From Kutzneria chonburiensis (GTDB lineage Bacteria; Actinomycetota; Actinomycetes; Mycobacteriales; Pseudonocardiaceae): DNA of 64,000 bases. The translations under genes and the position numbers were made by a program. Of this stretch, positions 24,333 to 33,038 are shown piece by piece (position 1 is the stretch's first letter; each line of letters opens with the position of its first letter). The notes beneath the pieces were generated by a model, which saw only the letters and a list, made by a program, of their open reading frames with translations, had not been told where the DNA came from and made no database searches. The stretch spans positions 1,550,001-1,614,000 of the forward strand of contig NZ_CP097263.1 in NCBI RefSeq assembly GCF_028622115.1, written 5' to 3'.

Positions 24333-25253
24333 GTGACCGCCACCGTTGTCGAGCTGCTGCACGAACGCAAGCGGCAGGGAAGTGTCCCGGGCGCCCGTCG
24401 CGATGACGCGCGTCTGGTGTTGTTGATCGAGGGCGGCAGCTCTCGCGGCGCGTACTCGAGCGGCATGACCATCGCCATCGAGCAGCTGGGCCTGCTGCCG
24501 GCCTTCGACGCCGTCTACGGCAGTTCGGCCGGCTCGCTCAACGCCGCCTGGCTGCTGTGCGGGCTGGCCGAGAAGACCCAGCACGCCTGGTGGGACCCGG
24601 AGATCATGGGCACCACGATCAACCCTCGCCGGGCGCTGCGCGGTCGGCCGATCGTCGACACGCACTACCTGGTGCACACCGTCTACACGTCGATCATGCC
24701 AATGGGTTTCCAGGACGTGCTGGACAACCCCGTCGAGTTCCACCCCATGGCCACCGACGCCCGTACCGGCCGGCCGGTCGACCTGCACGACCGGATCCAC
24801 GACGCGGCCGGCCTCCAGGCCGCGTTGCGGGCGTCCACCGCCATGCCGTTCCTGGCCGGCGAGCCCATCACCATCGACGGCCGGCCGCTGATCGACTCCG
24901 GCGTCAGCGAGGGCGTTCCCGTGCGCACCGCCCTGGACCAGGGGGCCACCCACATCGTCGCCCTCCGCACGCGCCGCCTCGACGAACCCTCACTGGCCCC
25001 GTCCCGCGGCGAGCGACTGTTGCTGTCCCGCTGGTTCGCCCGCTACGCCCCCGGCGCCGTCGACCCGTGGCTGCGCCGTGCCGAACTCCGTGCCGAGGAG
25101 GAGCGGTTGCTCTCGGATCCCGCCGTGGTGTCCATCCGCCCACCGCTCGGCAGCCCTTCCGTGGGCCGAACCGAGCGACGGGCCGAGATCCTGCGCGTCG
25201 TCGTCGACACTGGACGGGCCGCGGCGATGGCCGCGTTGGGTGGGTCGGCATGA
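24333..25253 (+). CDS. Patatin-like phospholipase
   Basis: The 306-residue protein has the patatin dyad: the oxyanion motif EGGSSRGAY (33-41), nucleophile GSSAG (Ser65), and the catalytic Asp in LIDSGVSEG near 190. It hydrolyses fatty acyl esters of lipids, in the cytoplasm or at the membrane; no signal peptide is seen. It begins a three-gene operon with two hotdog thioesterases (ATGA overlaps), suggesting linked lipid release and acyl-CoA turnover. Confidence 0.92.
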   Translation: MTATVVELLHERKRQGSVPGARRDDARLVLLIEGGSSRGAYSSGMTIAIEQLGLLPAFDAVYGSSAGSLNAAWLLCGLAEKTQHAWWDPEIMGTTINPRRALRGRPIVDTHYLVHTVYTSIMPMGFQDVLDNPVEFHPMATDARTGRPVDLHDRIHDAAGLQAALRASTAMPFLAGEPITIDGRPLIDSGVSEGVPVRTALDQGATHIVALRTRRLDEPSLAPSRGERLLLSRWFARYAPGAVDPWLRRAELRAEEERLLSDPAVVSIRPPLGSPSVGRTERRAEILRVVVDTGRAAAMAALGGSA

Positions 25254-25747
25254 GCCGGACCCGTACGCACTCGTGGGCCGATCCGGCGGAGCTGGCGGCG
25301 CTCGCCCGCACCATGTCGGGCCTGGACTTCCTGCGCCACCTCATGGTGGCCGGCGAGGAGGCCAGGATTCCCATGGCCAGCACGCTTCCGTTCCGCATCA
25401 CCGAGGTGGAGCAGGGACGGGTGGTGTTCGTCGGCGAGATCGGCGAGCACGTGTTCAACCCGATCGGCACCGTGCACGGCGGCTTCGCCGCGACGCTGAT
25501 GGACGGCACCGCCGGCAGTGCGATCCACACCCTGCTCCCGGCCGGCGTCGGCTACGTCAGCATGGACCTGTCGCTGCACTACCTGCGACCGATCACTTTG
25601 GACACTGCTGGCCCGATCCACGCCATCGGCACCGCGATCAGCCGCGGCCGCCGCACCGGACTGGCCACTGTGGAGCTTCGCGACGGCGACGACCGCCTGC
25701 TGGTGCACGGAACCAGCTCCTGCATGCTGTTCGACCTCGAAGGATGA
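25250..25747 (+). CDS. PaaI-type hotdog thioesterase, copy 1
   Basis: The 165-residue protein has the PaaI/thioesterase hotdog fold with the signature FNPIGTVHGGFAATLMDGTA (HGG helix cap, active-site Asp) and LSLHYLRPITLDTAGPI. It should hydrolyse acyl-CoA thioesters. It is a tandem paralogue of the next gene, with the same length and motif spacing. Its ATG overlaps the patatin stop. Confidence 0.9.
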   Translation: MSRTRTHSWADPAELAALARTMSGLDFLRHLMVAGEEARIPMASTLPFRITEVEQGRVVFVGEIGEHVFNPIGTVHGGFAATLMDGTAGSAIHTLLPAGVGYVSMDLSLHYLRPITLDTAGPIHAIGTAISRGRRTGLATVELRDGDDRLLVHGTSSCMLFDLEG

Positions 25748-26241
25748 CCGTGGGACAACGCACCTACAGCTGGCATGACCCGGCCGAGCTCGACAAGCTC
25801 GGGCGGGGCATGGACGGCCTTGCCTTCACCCGGCACCTACTCGCCGCCGGCGAGGACGGGCGGATGCCGGTCGCGGCCACCTACGGCTTCCGGCTGGCCG
25901 AGGTCGAGCCGGGACGCGTGGTGTTCGTGGCCGATGTCGGCGAGCACCTGTACAACCCGATCGGCGCCGTGCACGGTGGTTTCGCCGCCACGCTGTTGGA
26001 CAGCGCCGCCGGCAGCGCCATCCACACCACCGTGCCGGCCGGAACCTCCTACACCACACTGAATCTGACCGTGCGCTACCTGCGCCCGATCACCGCGGAC
26101 GTCGGTCCGGTCCGCGCGATCGGCATCGTGCTCAACCGCGGCCGCCGAACCGCCTTGGCCCGAGCCGAAGTACGGGACAAGGACGACCGATTGTTGGCCT
26201 ACGCCACCAGCTCCTGCATGGTGTTTCCGCCCGACGCGTGA
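25744..26241 (+). CDS. PaaI-type hotdog thioesterase, copy 2
   Basis: This is also 165 residues and clearly duplicated from copy 1: YNPIGAVHGGFAATLLDSAA, LTVRYLRPITADVGPV, and the same C-terminal SSCMVF. The active-site HGG and Asp are kept. Divergence in the substrate channel segments suggests different acyl specificity, or a hetero-oligomer with copy 1. ATGA overlap with copy 1. Confidence 0.9.
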   Translation: MTVGQRTYSWHDPAELDKLGRGMDGLAFTRHLLAAGEDGRMPVAATYGFRLAEVEPGRVVFVADVGEHLYNPIGAVHGGFAATLLDSAAGSAIHTTVPAGTSYTTLNLTVRYLRPITADVGPVRAIGIVLNRGRRTALARAEVRDKDDRLLAYATSSCMVFPPDA

Positions 26242-26311
26242 TGTGCGCTTGCGGCAGGCTGGCCAGGTGACCTCCCTGCTCACGCAGCGCCTCCGGCAAC
26301 GATTCGGTGGC

Positions 26312-28639
26312 CTAGCGACCAGGGACCAGCAGGAACCGGTCCTGAGCGTTCAGTTCCACCGCCGCCCGGCTGTACAGCAGCGGGAACGTGGTCCCGGCGG
26401 CCCAGAGCGGGGCCAGGTCGCGATAGTGCGGGCTGTCGGGATCGCCGGACTGGCCGGGAGAGTTGACGGCACGGGACGCGTCCCAGTTGCCGACGTCGAA
26501 GACCATCCGCACGGTCGGCCCGCCGGTCTGCTGGAAGTTGGTGGCCTGGAAGCCGGAGGCGTTGACGGTGGTCTCGTCGCCGCCGTGGCGGATGGGGCCG
26601 ACGTTGAACCGGGCCCGGTCCTCGGCGCTGAGCAGGGGAGCCAGGGGATGTTGGAAGAGGGTGAACTGGAGATCGCCCCACTTCCACTTGGACGGATCGG
26701 CGCCGAGCAACGCGCTGGTGGCGGCGTATGCCTCGGCGAGCGAGCTGGTCAGCAGCTGATCGCGGTTGGCGGCGCCGCCGAGCCAGGTGTCGGGATGCTC
26801 CAAGGCGTCGACCAACGCCGAGTTGTTAGGGCGAACAATGAGACTCGCGGCGGCGGGCACCGCGGCCCGGAGGAGTGCGGGCCCGAGGTAGCGCTTGCGC
26901 CAGACCTCGTAGAGCGCGGCCGGCGCGGAGTCGACGCCGACGACGCCGTCCCACTGCTTGATCATCTCTGGCACGGCAAGGTCGTGCAGCAACGCGACGA
27001 TTCGTTGCGCGTACAGGGAAGTCTGGTCGGTCTGTAACAGCGTCGAGTCGGCGACGGTCGACTTGGCGTTGGCCGAGAGCACGTCGGTGATGCGCTGGTA
27101 GCGGACCGCGTCGCCCCACTCGTAGCCGAGGCCCTTGTCCTGGTAGCCGGGCGGCAGGTTCATCTGGTTAGCGGTAACAACCAAGCCACTGGCCGGATTG
27201 AGCGAGCGGGGCAGGTCGTCGCCGGTGAAGAAACCAGACCACTCGTAGCGGCCGTCGCCGGGCACGGGGAACAGCCCGTCGTACCCGATGCGCTTGGGTG
27301 TCAACCCGCCGGGAGCCCAGCCGATGTTGCCCCGCGTGTCGGCGTAGGCCTGGTTCTCCGACGGCGTGCCCCAGCCCCGCATGGCCTCGGTGAACTGAGT
27401 GAAATTCTTTGTGCGCAACAGCTTCAGGCTTTGCAGGTACGGCGCGGTCCCGGGCTGCGACCAGACCGTGCGGATGGCATAGGCGGTGTGGTGAACGGCA
27501 TCGACCTTGATCACCGGGCCGTGCCGGGTGTACTGCTCGGTCACGGTTCGAGTCTGGCCGCCGGCAACCGGGATCCGCTCGGTCACCTGGGTCATCCGCT
27601 CCCAGCCGTCGCCGTAGCGGTACCGGGTCGGGTCGTTCGGGTCCAGCTGGTAGACGTACAGGTCCTCCTGGTCGGTCGGGAACACGGTCAGCCCGAACGC
27701 GATGGAGTCGGTGTGCCCCAACGAGATCCCCGGCTGCGACGGCTCGCCGGCCCCGATCGCGTCCAGCCCGGGCGCGGACAGCTGCACGAGGTAGCGCAGC
27801 GACGGCTCGCCGTAGGCCCGGTGCGGGTCGTTGGCCAGGATCGGCCGGCCGGTCGCGGTCCGGCTGGGCGAGATCGCCCAGTTGTTGCTGCCCTCGGTGA
27901 AGTCGGGGGTCTCGGCCGTCAGCGCCTGCACGCTGGTGCCGGTGAACGCGACCGGCTGCGTGGCCAGCTGGTAGGTGCGCAGCACGTCGGCTGGCAGCGA
28001 GCACGGGTCGAAGCCGGCCGGCACCGTCTCCTCGTGGGCCGGCTCCAACGGCACACGCAGACGATCCGCTTGCGCCCCACCGGCGCACGCCACCTGCGAC
28101 CGGGCGACCTCGCTCGCGGCGTTGCCGATCAGGCCGTTGCTGCGGATCCGTACGATGTCCTCAGGACTCCAGTGCGACGGCGTATAGCCCAGTTTCCGGA
28201 ATTCTGCCGGCATTTCCGTCGGATGCTGGGCCAACCAGTCGACATAGGCGTTGATACCGGCGGTGAACTGGGTCGCGGCCAGCCGAGCGTCGGGGCCGTA
28301 GCTGTTCCACTCGGCGGTCATGTCGCCTCGGTACAGGAACAGTCGCGCCGCCGTGTCCTGGTCCACATAGGACGGACCGAGCACCTCGGACAGCAGGCCG
28401 AGTCCGCGTCGCCGAGCCAGATCGATCTGGAACAGCCGGTCCTTGGCGACGTTGAAACCCTGGGCCAGGAACAGATCCGCGGTGTTCCGGGCGAACAGGT
28501 GCGGCACGCCCCACCGGTCGTCGATCAGCTGCACCGGCTCCCGCAACCCGGGCACGGTGATCACCGAGTCGGCGGCCGCGGGCGTGACCACGCCGAGCGC
28601 GGTGGTCAGCACGGCCGTGAGGACGAGCAAGCGGCGCAT
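26312..28639 (-). CDS. Secreted penicillin acylase-family amidohydrolase
   Basis: This 775-residue Ntn-hydrolase precursor starts with a signal peptide (MRRLLVLTAVLTTALGVVTPAAA), then an alpha chain with RWGVPHLFARNTADLFLAQG. Autocleavage is expected at G-S in TEGSNNWAISPSRTATG, exposing the catalytic N-terminal Ser of the beta chain. NDPHRAYGEPSLRY and HTDSIAFGLT are typical of acyl-homoserine-lactone or aculeacin-type acylases. It cleaves amide bonds of acylated substrates outside the cell. It is divergent from the AfsR-like regulator. Confidence 0.92.
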   Translation of the reverse strand: MRRLLVLTAVLTTALGVVTPAAADSVITVPGLREPVQLIDDRWGVPHLFARNTADLFLAQGFNVAKDRLFQIDLARRRGLGLLSEVLGPSYVDQDTAARLFLYRGDMTAEWNSYGPDARLAATQFTAGINAYVDWLAQHPTEMPAEFRKLGYTPSHWSPEDIVRIRSNGLIGNAASEVARSQVACAGGAQADRLRVPLEPAHEETVPAGFDPCSLPADVLRTYQLATQPVAFTGTSVQALTAETPDFTEGSNNWAISPSRTATGRPILANDPHRAYGEPSLRYLVQLSAPGLDAIGAGEPSQPGISLGHTDSIAFGLTVFPTDQEDLYVYQLDPNDPTRYRYGDGWERMTQVTERIPVAGGQTRTVTEQYTRHGPVIKVDAVHHTAYAIRTVWSQPGTAPYLQSLKLLRTKNFTQFTEAMRGWGTPSENQAYADTRGNIGWAPGGLTPKRIGYDGLFPVPGDGRYEWSGFFTGDDLPRSLNPASGLVVTANQMNLPPGYQDKGLGYEWGDAVRYQRITDVLSANAKSTVADSTLLQTDQTSLYAQRIVALLHDLAVPEMIKQWDGVVGVDSAPAALYEVWRKRYLGPALLRAAVPAAASLIVRPNNSALVDALEHPDTWLGGAANRDQLLTSSLAEAYAATSALLGADPSKWKWGDLQFTLFQHPLAPLLSAEDRARFNVGPIRHGGDETTVNASGFQATNFQQTGGPTVRMVFDVGNWDASRAVNSPGQSGDPDSPHYRDLAPLWAAGTTFPLLYSRAAVELNAQDRFLLVPGR

Positions 28640-28777
28640 TGTCCCTCCGAGGTCCGGCGGCAAATGCGAGCGTGCCACCGAGAGCCGCGCCGGTTCAACG
28701 AATTGCGTTTTCGGGCGGCCCCTTCGGGCAGCGGTGTGGCAGGATGGGTGCGCTGCGACAACCATCCGGGAGAGAAC

Positions 28778-31483
28778 GTGTCCTTGCGCTTCACGGTGTT
28801 CGGGGGAGTGCGCGCGTTCGACGGCGACGACGAGGTTGACGTCGGCCACGCCCGCCAGCGGCACGTGCTGGCGGCGCTGGTGGTGGACGCGGGCCGGAGC
28901 GTGCCGGCCGACGCGCTGGTCGACCGGGTCTGGGGCGAGCGGCCGCCGCGCCTGGCCCGCGGCACGCTGCACAGCTACTTCTCCCGGCTGCGGTCGGTCG
29001 GGGTGCCGGTGGTCGCGGAGCGCGGCGGCTACTTCGTCGACATCGCCCCGGAATCGGTTGACGCCAACGAGTTCCGGGACCTGATCGACGCGGCAGCCGA
29101 CGCCCGGGACGACCAGGCGGCGGCAGTGTTGCTCCGCCGGGCGCTGGAGCTGTCGGCCGAGGAGGCGCTGCCCGGCGTCGACTCGGAGTGGGCGGTGCTG
29201 CTGCGTGAGGAGTTCGCGCGTCTCCGGTTCACGGCCCGGCTCGACCTCAACGACATCGAGCTGCGCCGCCGCCGGCACAGCCAGATCCTGCCGCAGTTGG
29301 AAGAGCTGCTCGCGGTGTATCCGCTGGACGAGCGGCTGAGCGGGCAGACCATGCTGGCCCTGTACCGGGCCGGCCGGCAGGCCAAGGCGATCGCCGAGCA
29401 CGGCCGTATCCGCACCCGGCTGGCCACCGAGCTCGGCGTGGACCCGAGCCCCCAGTTGCAGGCCATCTACCAGCAGATACTCACCGGCGAGGCGGACATC
29501 GCCGCCGCGGTCGCGGTGCCACGCCAGCTGCCGACCGCGGCGCCGTCCTTCGTCGGCCGGGCCGACCTGCTGGCCCAGTTGGACGAGCTGAGGGCCGGCG
29601 GCACGCGGGTCCTGTCCGGGATCGGCGGGGTCGGCAAGACGTGGCTGGCGTTGCAGTGGGCCGGCCGCAACCTCGAGCACTTTCCCGACGGCCAGCTGTA
29701 CGTCGACCTGCACGGATTCGGTCCGGGCGAGCCGATGTCGCCCGACGCCGCCCTGCTCGGCTTCCTCCAGGGGCTCGGCGTGGACAGCGCGGTGATCCCG
29801 GCCGACCGCCAGTCGCGGGCCGCGCTCTACCGCAGCACGACCGCCGGCCGTCGGCTGTTGGTGGTGCTGGACAACGCCGGCGACACCGCACAGGTCGCGC
29901 CGCTGCTGCCCGGCGGCGGCTCCGCGCTGGTCACCAGCCGGAACCGGCTCGCCGGGCTCGTCACCTCGCACGGGGCGCGGCCGGTTCTCGTGGACGTGCT
30001 GGATGACGCCGAAGCCCGGGATCTCTTTGTGCGGCAGCTGGATTCCCCGCGGCTGTCGGAGCCCGCCCTTGACGACCTGGTCGAGCATTGCGCCGGATTG
30101 CCGCTGGCGTTGGGGATCGTGGCCGCGAGAGCCGTCACGCAGCCGGATCTGCCGTTGTCCGAGCTGGCCGACGAGCTGCGCGACCAAGCGTCCCGATTGG
30201 ACGGTCTGGATTCCGGCGAGATCGACCTGAGCCTGCGGGCGGTGTTCTCGTCCAGCCTGCGCTCGCTGCCGCCGGATGCGGTCGAGCTGTTCACCCTGCT
30301 CGGCTCCGCGCCCGGCCCGGACATCAGCGTGGCCGCCGCGGCGGCGCTGGCCGGCGTCAAGATCCCGGCGGTACGAAACCTGTTGCGCCAGTTGGAGAAC
30401 GCCAGCCTGATCGCCCGCACGCCCCATCATCGGTACCGTATGCACGACCTGGTTCGGTTGCACGCGCGGGAACTGTCGTCCCCGAACCTGTCGACGGCCT
30501 TGCTCCGGGTCTTCGACTTCTACCGGCTGAGCGTGTGGCGAGCCGACCTGGCGATGCGGCCAACCGCCACGCTGACAGCGCTGGAGCCCTTGACGTCCGG
30601 CGTCGAGCCGGCCGAACCGTCCACATTGGACGAAGCGGTGGCCTGGTTCGACGCCGAGCACGACTGCCTGCTGGCCGCCGCCGAGCTGGCGGCCGACCAC
30701 GACTGGTGCCAGCCGCTGGTCGACCTGCTGCTCAAGTCCACCGATTTCCGCGTGCGCCGTGGCCGGTGCGCCGAATGGCTCGACCTCGGCCGGCGAGCCA
30801 TCGTCGTGGCCGACCGGGCCGGCGACGACCTGGCGGCGCTCAAGACCCGCCGGCTGTTCGCCAGCGACGCCATCCTCGGCGGCACGCCGGCGTCCGCGGT
30901 GGAGGTGCTGGACGAGGCGTTGGCCACGGCCGAACGGCTCGGCGACACCGTCGAGATCGCGCACACCCAGCACGTGCTGGCCGGCGCCTGGGAGTACCTG
31001 GGCGACGACAAGAAGTCAGTCGAGCACAACCTGAAGGCCCTGGCGTTGGCCGATCCCGACGAGCATCCGCTGTTCTTCTGCCGCGTGTCCACTGCGCTGG
31101 CGCACTGCCGTGGTCGCCTCGGTGCGATGGACGAGGCAGCGGCCGACCTGGCGCGCTCGGTGGCCGTCGCCCGCGAGCACGAACTGGTCAGCGAGGAGGC
31201 CAATGCCGTCGGCCATCTCGCCTGGCTCGACCGCGAGCGCGGCGATCTGGCTGGCGCGCTGACGCGGTACGAGTGGGTGGTCGACACCGCGACCCGGATC
31301 GGCAACATCTCGCTGGCCGCGTCCTACCTGGCGTTCGTCGGGGAGTGCCGGCGGGATCTCGGCGACGTCGAGCAGGCCCGCGCGGCCTGGTCGCGGGGCC
31401 TCGACCTGTACCGGACCCTGCCGAAGGACGGGTTCTCGGCCATCATGACGGACGGCCTGGCCACCCTGCCTAGCGAATCCTGA
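28778..31483 (+). CDS. AfsR/SARP-type transcriptional regulator (wHTH-BTAD-NB-ARC-TPR)
   Basis: The 901-residue protein has an OmpR-like winged helix (1-90), BTAD (about 95-235), an NB-ARC ATPase with P-loop SGIGGVGKTWLAL (280-292) and LLVVLDNAG as Walker B, and C-terminal TPR-like helices (about 680-900). Such proteins activate secondary metabolism or adjacent genes in response to ATP-dependent signals. The GTG start has a GGGAGAGAAC site. It overlaps the convergent aldehyde dehydrogenase by 14 bases. It may control the divergent acylase. Confidence 0.92.
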   Translation: MSLRFTVFGGVRAFDGDDEVDVGHARQRHVLAALVVDAGRSVPADALVDRVWGERPPRLARGTLHSYFSRLRSVGVPVVAERGGYFVDIAPESVDANEFRDLIDAAADARDDQAAAVLLRRALELSAEEALPGVDSEWAVLLREEFARLRFTARLDLNDIELRRRRHSQILPQLEELLAVYPLDERLSGQTMLALYRAGRQAKAIAEHGRIRTRLATELGVDPSPQLQAIYQQILTGEADIAAAVAVPRQLPTAAPSFVGRADLLAQLDELRAGGTRVLSGIGGVGKTWLALQWAGRNLEHFPDGQLYVDLHGFGPGEPMSPDAALLGFLQGLGVDSAVIPADRQSRAALYRSTTAGRRLLVVLDNAGDTAQVAPLLPGGGSALVTSRNRLAGLVTSHGARPVLVDVLDDAEARDLFVRQLDSPRLSEPALDDLVEHCAGLPLALGIVAARAVTQPDLPLSELADELRDQASRLDGLDSGEIDLSLRAVFSSSLRSLPPDAVELFTLLGSAPGPDISVAAAAALAGVKIPAVRNLLRQLENASLIARTPHHRYRMHDLVRLHARELSSPNLSTALLRVFDFYRLSVWRADLAMRPTATLTALEPLTSGVEPAEPSTLDEAVAWFDAEHDCLLAAAELAADHDWCQPLVDLLLKSTDFRVRRGRCAEWLDLGRRAIVVADRAGDDLAALKTRRLFASDAILGGTPASAVEVLDEALATAERLGDTVEIAHTQHVLAGAWEYLGDDKKSVEHNLKALALADPDEHPLFFCRVSTALAHCRGRLGAMDEAAADLARSVAVAREHELVSEEANAVGHLAWLDRERGDLAGALTRYEWVVDTATRIGNISLAASYLAFVGECRRDLGDVEQARAAWSRGLDLYRTLPKDGFSAIMTDGLATLPSES

Positions 31484-33038
31484 ACCGCCGCATCATCTTC
31501 AGCCCGGACAGCATGCTCGTCACGTACTTGTCCGGGTCCTGGCCGGGCCGTGGGCCCATGACCTGCTTCTTCAGCACAGCCATGTTCTGCACGTCGGTGT
31601 ACTTGAGCAGGCCCTGATCGCCGTGCCGGGCCCCGACACCGGACTTCTTGAACCCGCCGGACGGTGTGCCCTTGGCCGCGTAGGCGGTGGCCAGGATGTC
31701 GTTGATGTTGACGTTGCCGGACTCGATGCGGGCGGCGACCGCCCGGGCGGCGGTGATGTCGCTGCCCCAGACCGAGGCGTTGAGGCCGTAGTCGGTGTCG
31801 TTGGCCAACGCGACGGCCTCATCGACCGTGCGGTACTTGTGCAGCGCGACCACGGGTCCGAAGGTCTCCGTGACCCCGCAGAGCATGTCCTTGGTGACGC
31901 CTTCGAGGATCGTCGGCTCGAAGAAAGCCGGACCGAGATCGGGGCGAGGCTTGCCGCCGCACAGCACGGTCGCGCCCTTGGCCACGGCATCGTCCACATG
32001 GGACATGACCCGCTTCATGTGCTCCACGGAGACCAGCGAGCCCATCTCCGGGCCGAACTCGTAGGCGGCGCGGACGTCCAGGCTTTGCGCCTTGGCCACG
32101 TAGGCGGTCTTGAACTCGTCGTAGCGGGACTCCGGCAGGTAGATGCGCTCGATGTGCATGCAGATCTGGCCGGTGTTGCCGAAGGCGCCGAAGATCGCTC
32201 CCTGCACGGCCGCGTCCAGGTCGGCGTCGGCCAGCACGATCATCGGGTTCTTGCCGCCGAGCTCGAGGCAGCAGCCGATCAGGTTGCGGCCGGCCCGCTC
32301 GCCGATCACCTTGCCGGTGGCCGTCGATCCCGTGAACATGACGTAGTCGGCGTTGTCGATGAGGGTCGGGCCGACGTCCGGCCCCTCGCCGCAGACCACC
32401 TGGAACAGGCCTTCCGGCAGGCCGGCTTCTTCCAGCAGCTGGATGCCGTACAGCGGCGAGAGCGCCGTCTTGTTGTCCGGCTTGAGCACCACGCCGTTGC
32501 CGGCCATCAGTGCCGGGATCGCGTCGGAAATGCCGGTGGCGAAGGGGAAGTTCCACGGCGCGATGATGCCGACGACACCCTTGGGCTGGCGGATCTCGGT
32601 CGACGAGGTCAGCATCGGCACCGGGCCGCCGCGCTTGGTCGGCGCCAGCAACTTGGCCGCGCGCTTGAGGTAGTGGCTCATGACCATCGGCGGGTCGCAC
32701 GTTTCCTCGATGGCCATCAGCCGGTTCTTGCCGCTCTCCACCTGGATGAGGTCGGTGACCGTGCGGGCGTTGTCGACGAAGAGCGTGTGCGCCCGCTTGA
32801 ACACCGCAAGCCGGTCCTTGATCGATGTTAGCGCCCACTGTCGTTGCGCCGCACGGGATTTCGCGAACGCCTGCTCGATGTCGTCCGGCGTGGACTGCGG
32901 CAGTTCGACCAGCAGTTCGCCGGTGTAGACCTCGGTGAGCCGCCAGGGACTGCCGCCCGGCACGCGGGCGATGAGCTGCTGGAGGAAGGCGTCGGTGACG
33001 GACGCGGGGCGGGTGAGCTGGACCGGGGTCAGGGTCAT
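31470..33038 (-). CDS. NAD(P)-dependent aldehyde dehydrogenase (succinate-semialdehyde type)
   Basis: The 522-residue protein shows the ALDH pattern: IIAPWNFPFATGISDAIPAL, FTGSTATGKVIGERAG, LELGGKNPMIV with the catalytic Glu, GQICMHIERIY with the nucleophilic Cys, and TFGPVVALHKY. It oxidises an aldehyde to an acid. ATG 33038 overlaps the stop of the upstream GMC oxidoreductase, so the two probably act in sequence on an alcohol. It most resembles the actinobacterial GabD2 group. Confidence 0.9.
   Translation of the reverse strand: MTLTPVQLTRPASVTDAFLQQLIARVPGGSPWRLTEVYTGELLVELPQSTPDDIEQAFAKSRAAQRQWALTSIKDRLAVFKRAHTLFVDNARTVTDLIQVESGKNRLMAIEETCDPPMVMSHYLKRAAKLLAPTKRGGPVPMLTSSTEIRQPKGVVGIIAPWNFPFATGISDAIPALMAGNGVVLKPDNKTALSPLYGIQLLEEAGLPEGLFQVVCGEGPDVGPTLIDNADYVMFTGSTATGKVIGERAGRNLIGCCLELGGKNPMIVLADADLDAAVQGAIFGAFGNTGQICMHIERIYLPESRYDEFKTAYVAKAQSLDVRAAYEFGPEMGSLVSVEHMKRVMSHVDDAVAKGATVLCGGKPRPDLGPAFFEPTILEGVTKDMLCGVTETFGPVVALHKYRTVDEAVALANDTDYGLNASVWGSDITAARAVAARIESGNVNINDILATAYAAKGTPSGGFKKSGVGARHGDQGLLKYTDVQNMAVLKKQVMGPRPGQDPDKYVTSMLSGLKMMRRFRIR

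Noticed and set aside
26312-30973. A single 1553-codon leftward frame across the acylase and the AfsR-like gene
   Set aside because: Only the part from 28639 encodes a real protein (signal peptide plus acylase). The upstream part is antisense to the regulator.
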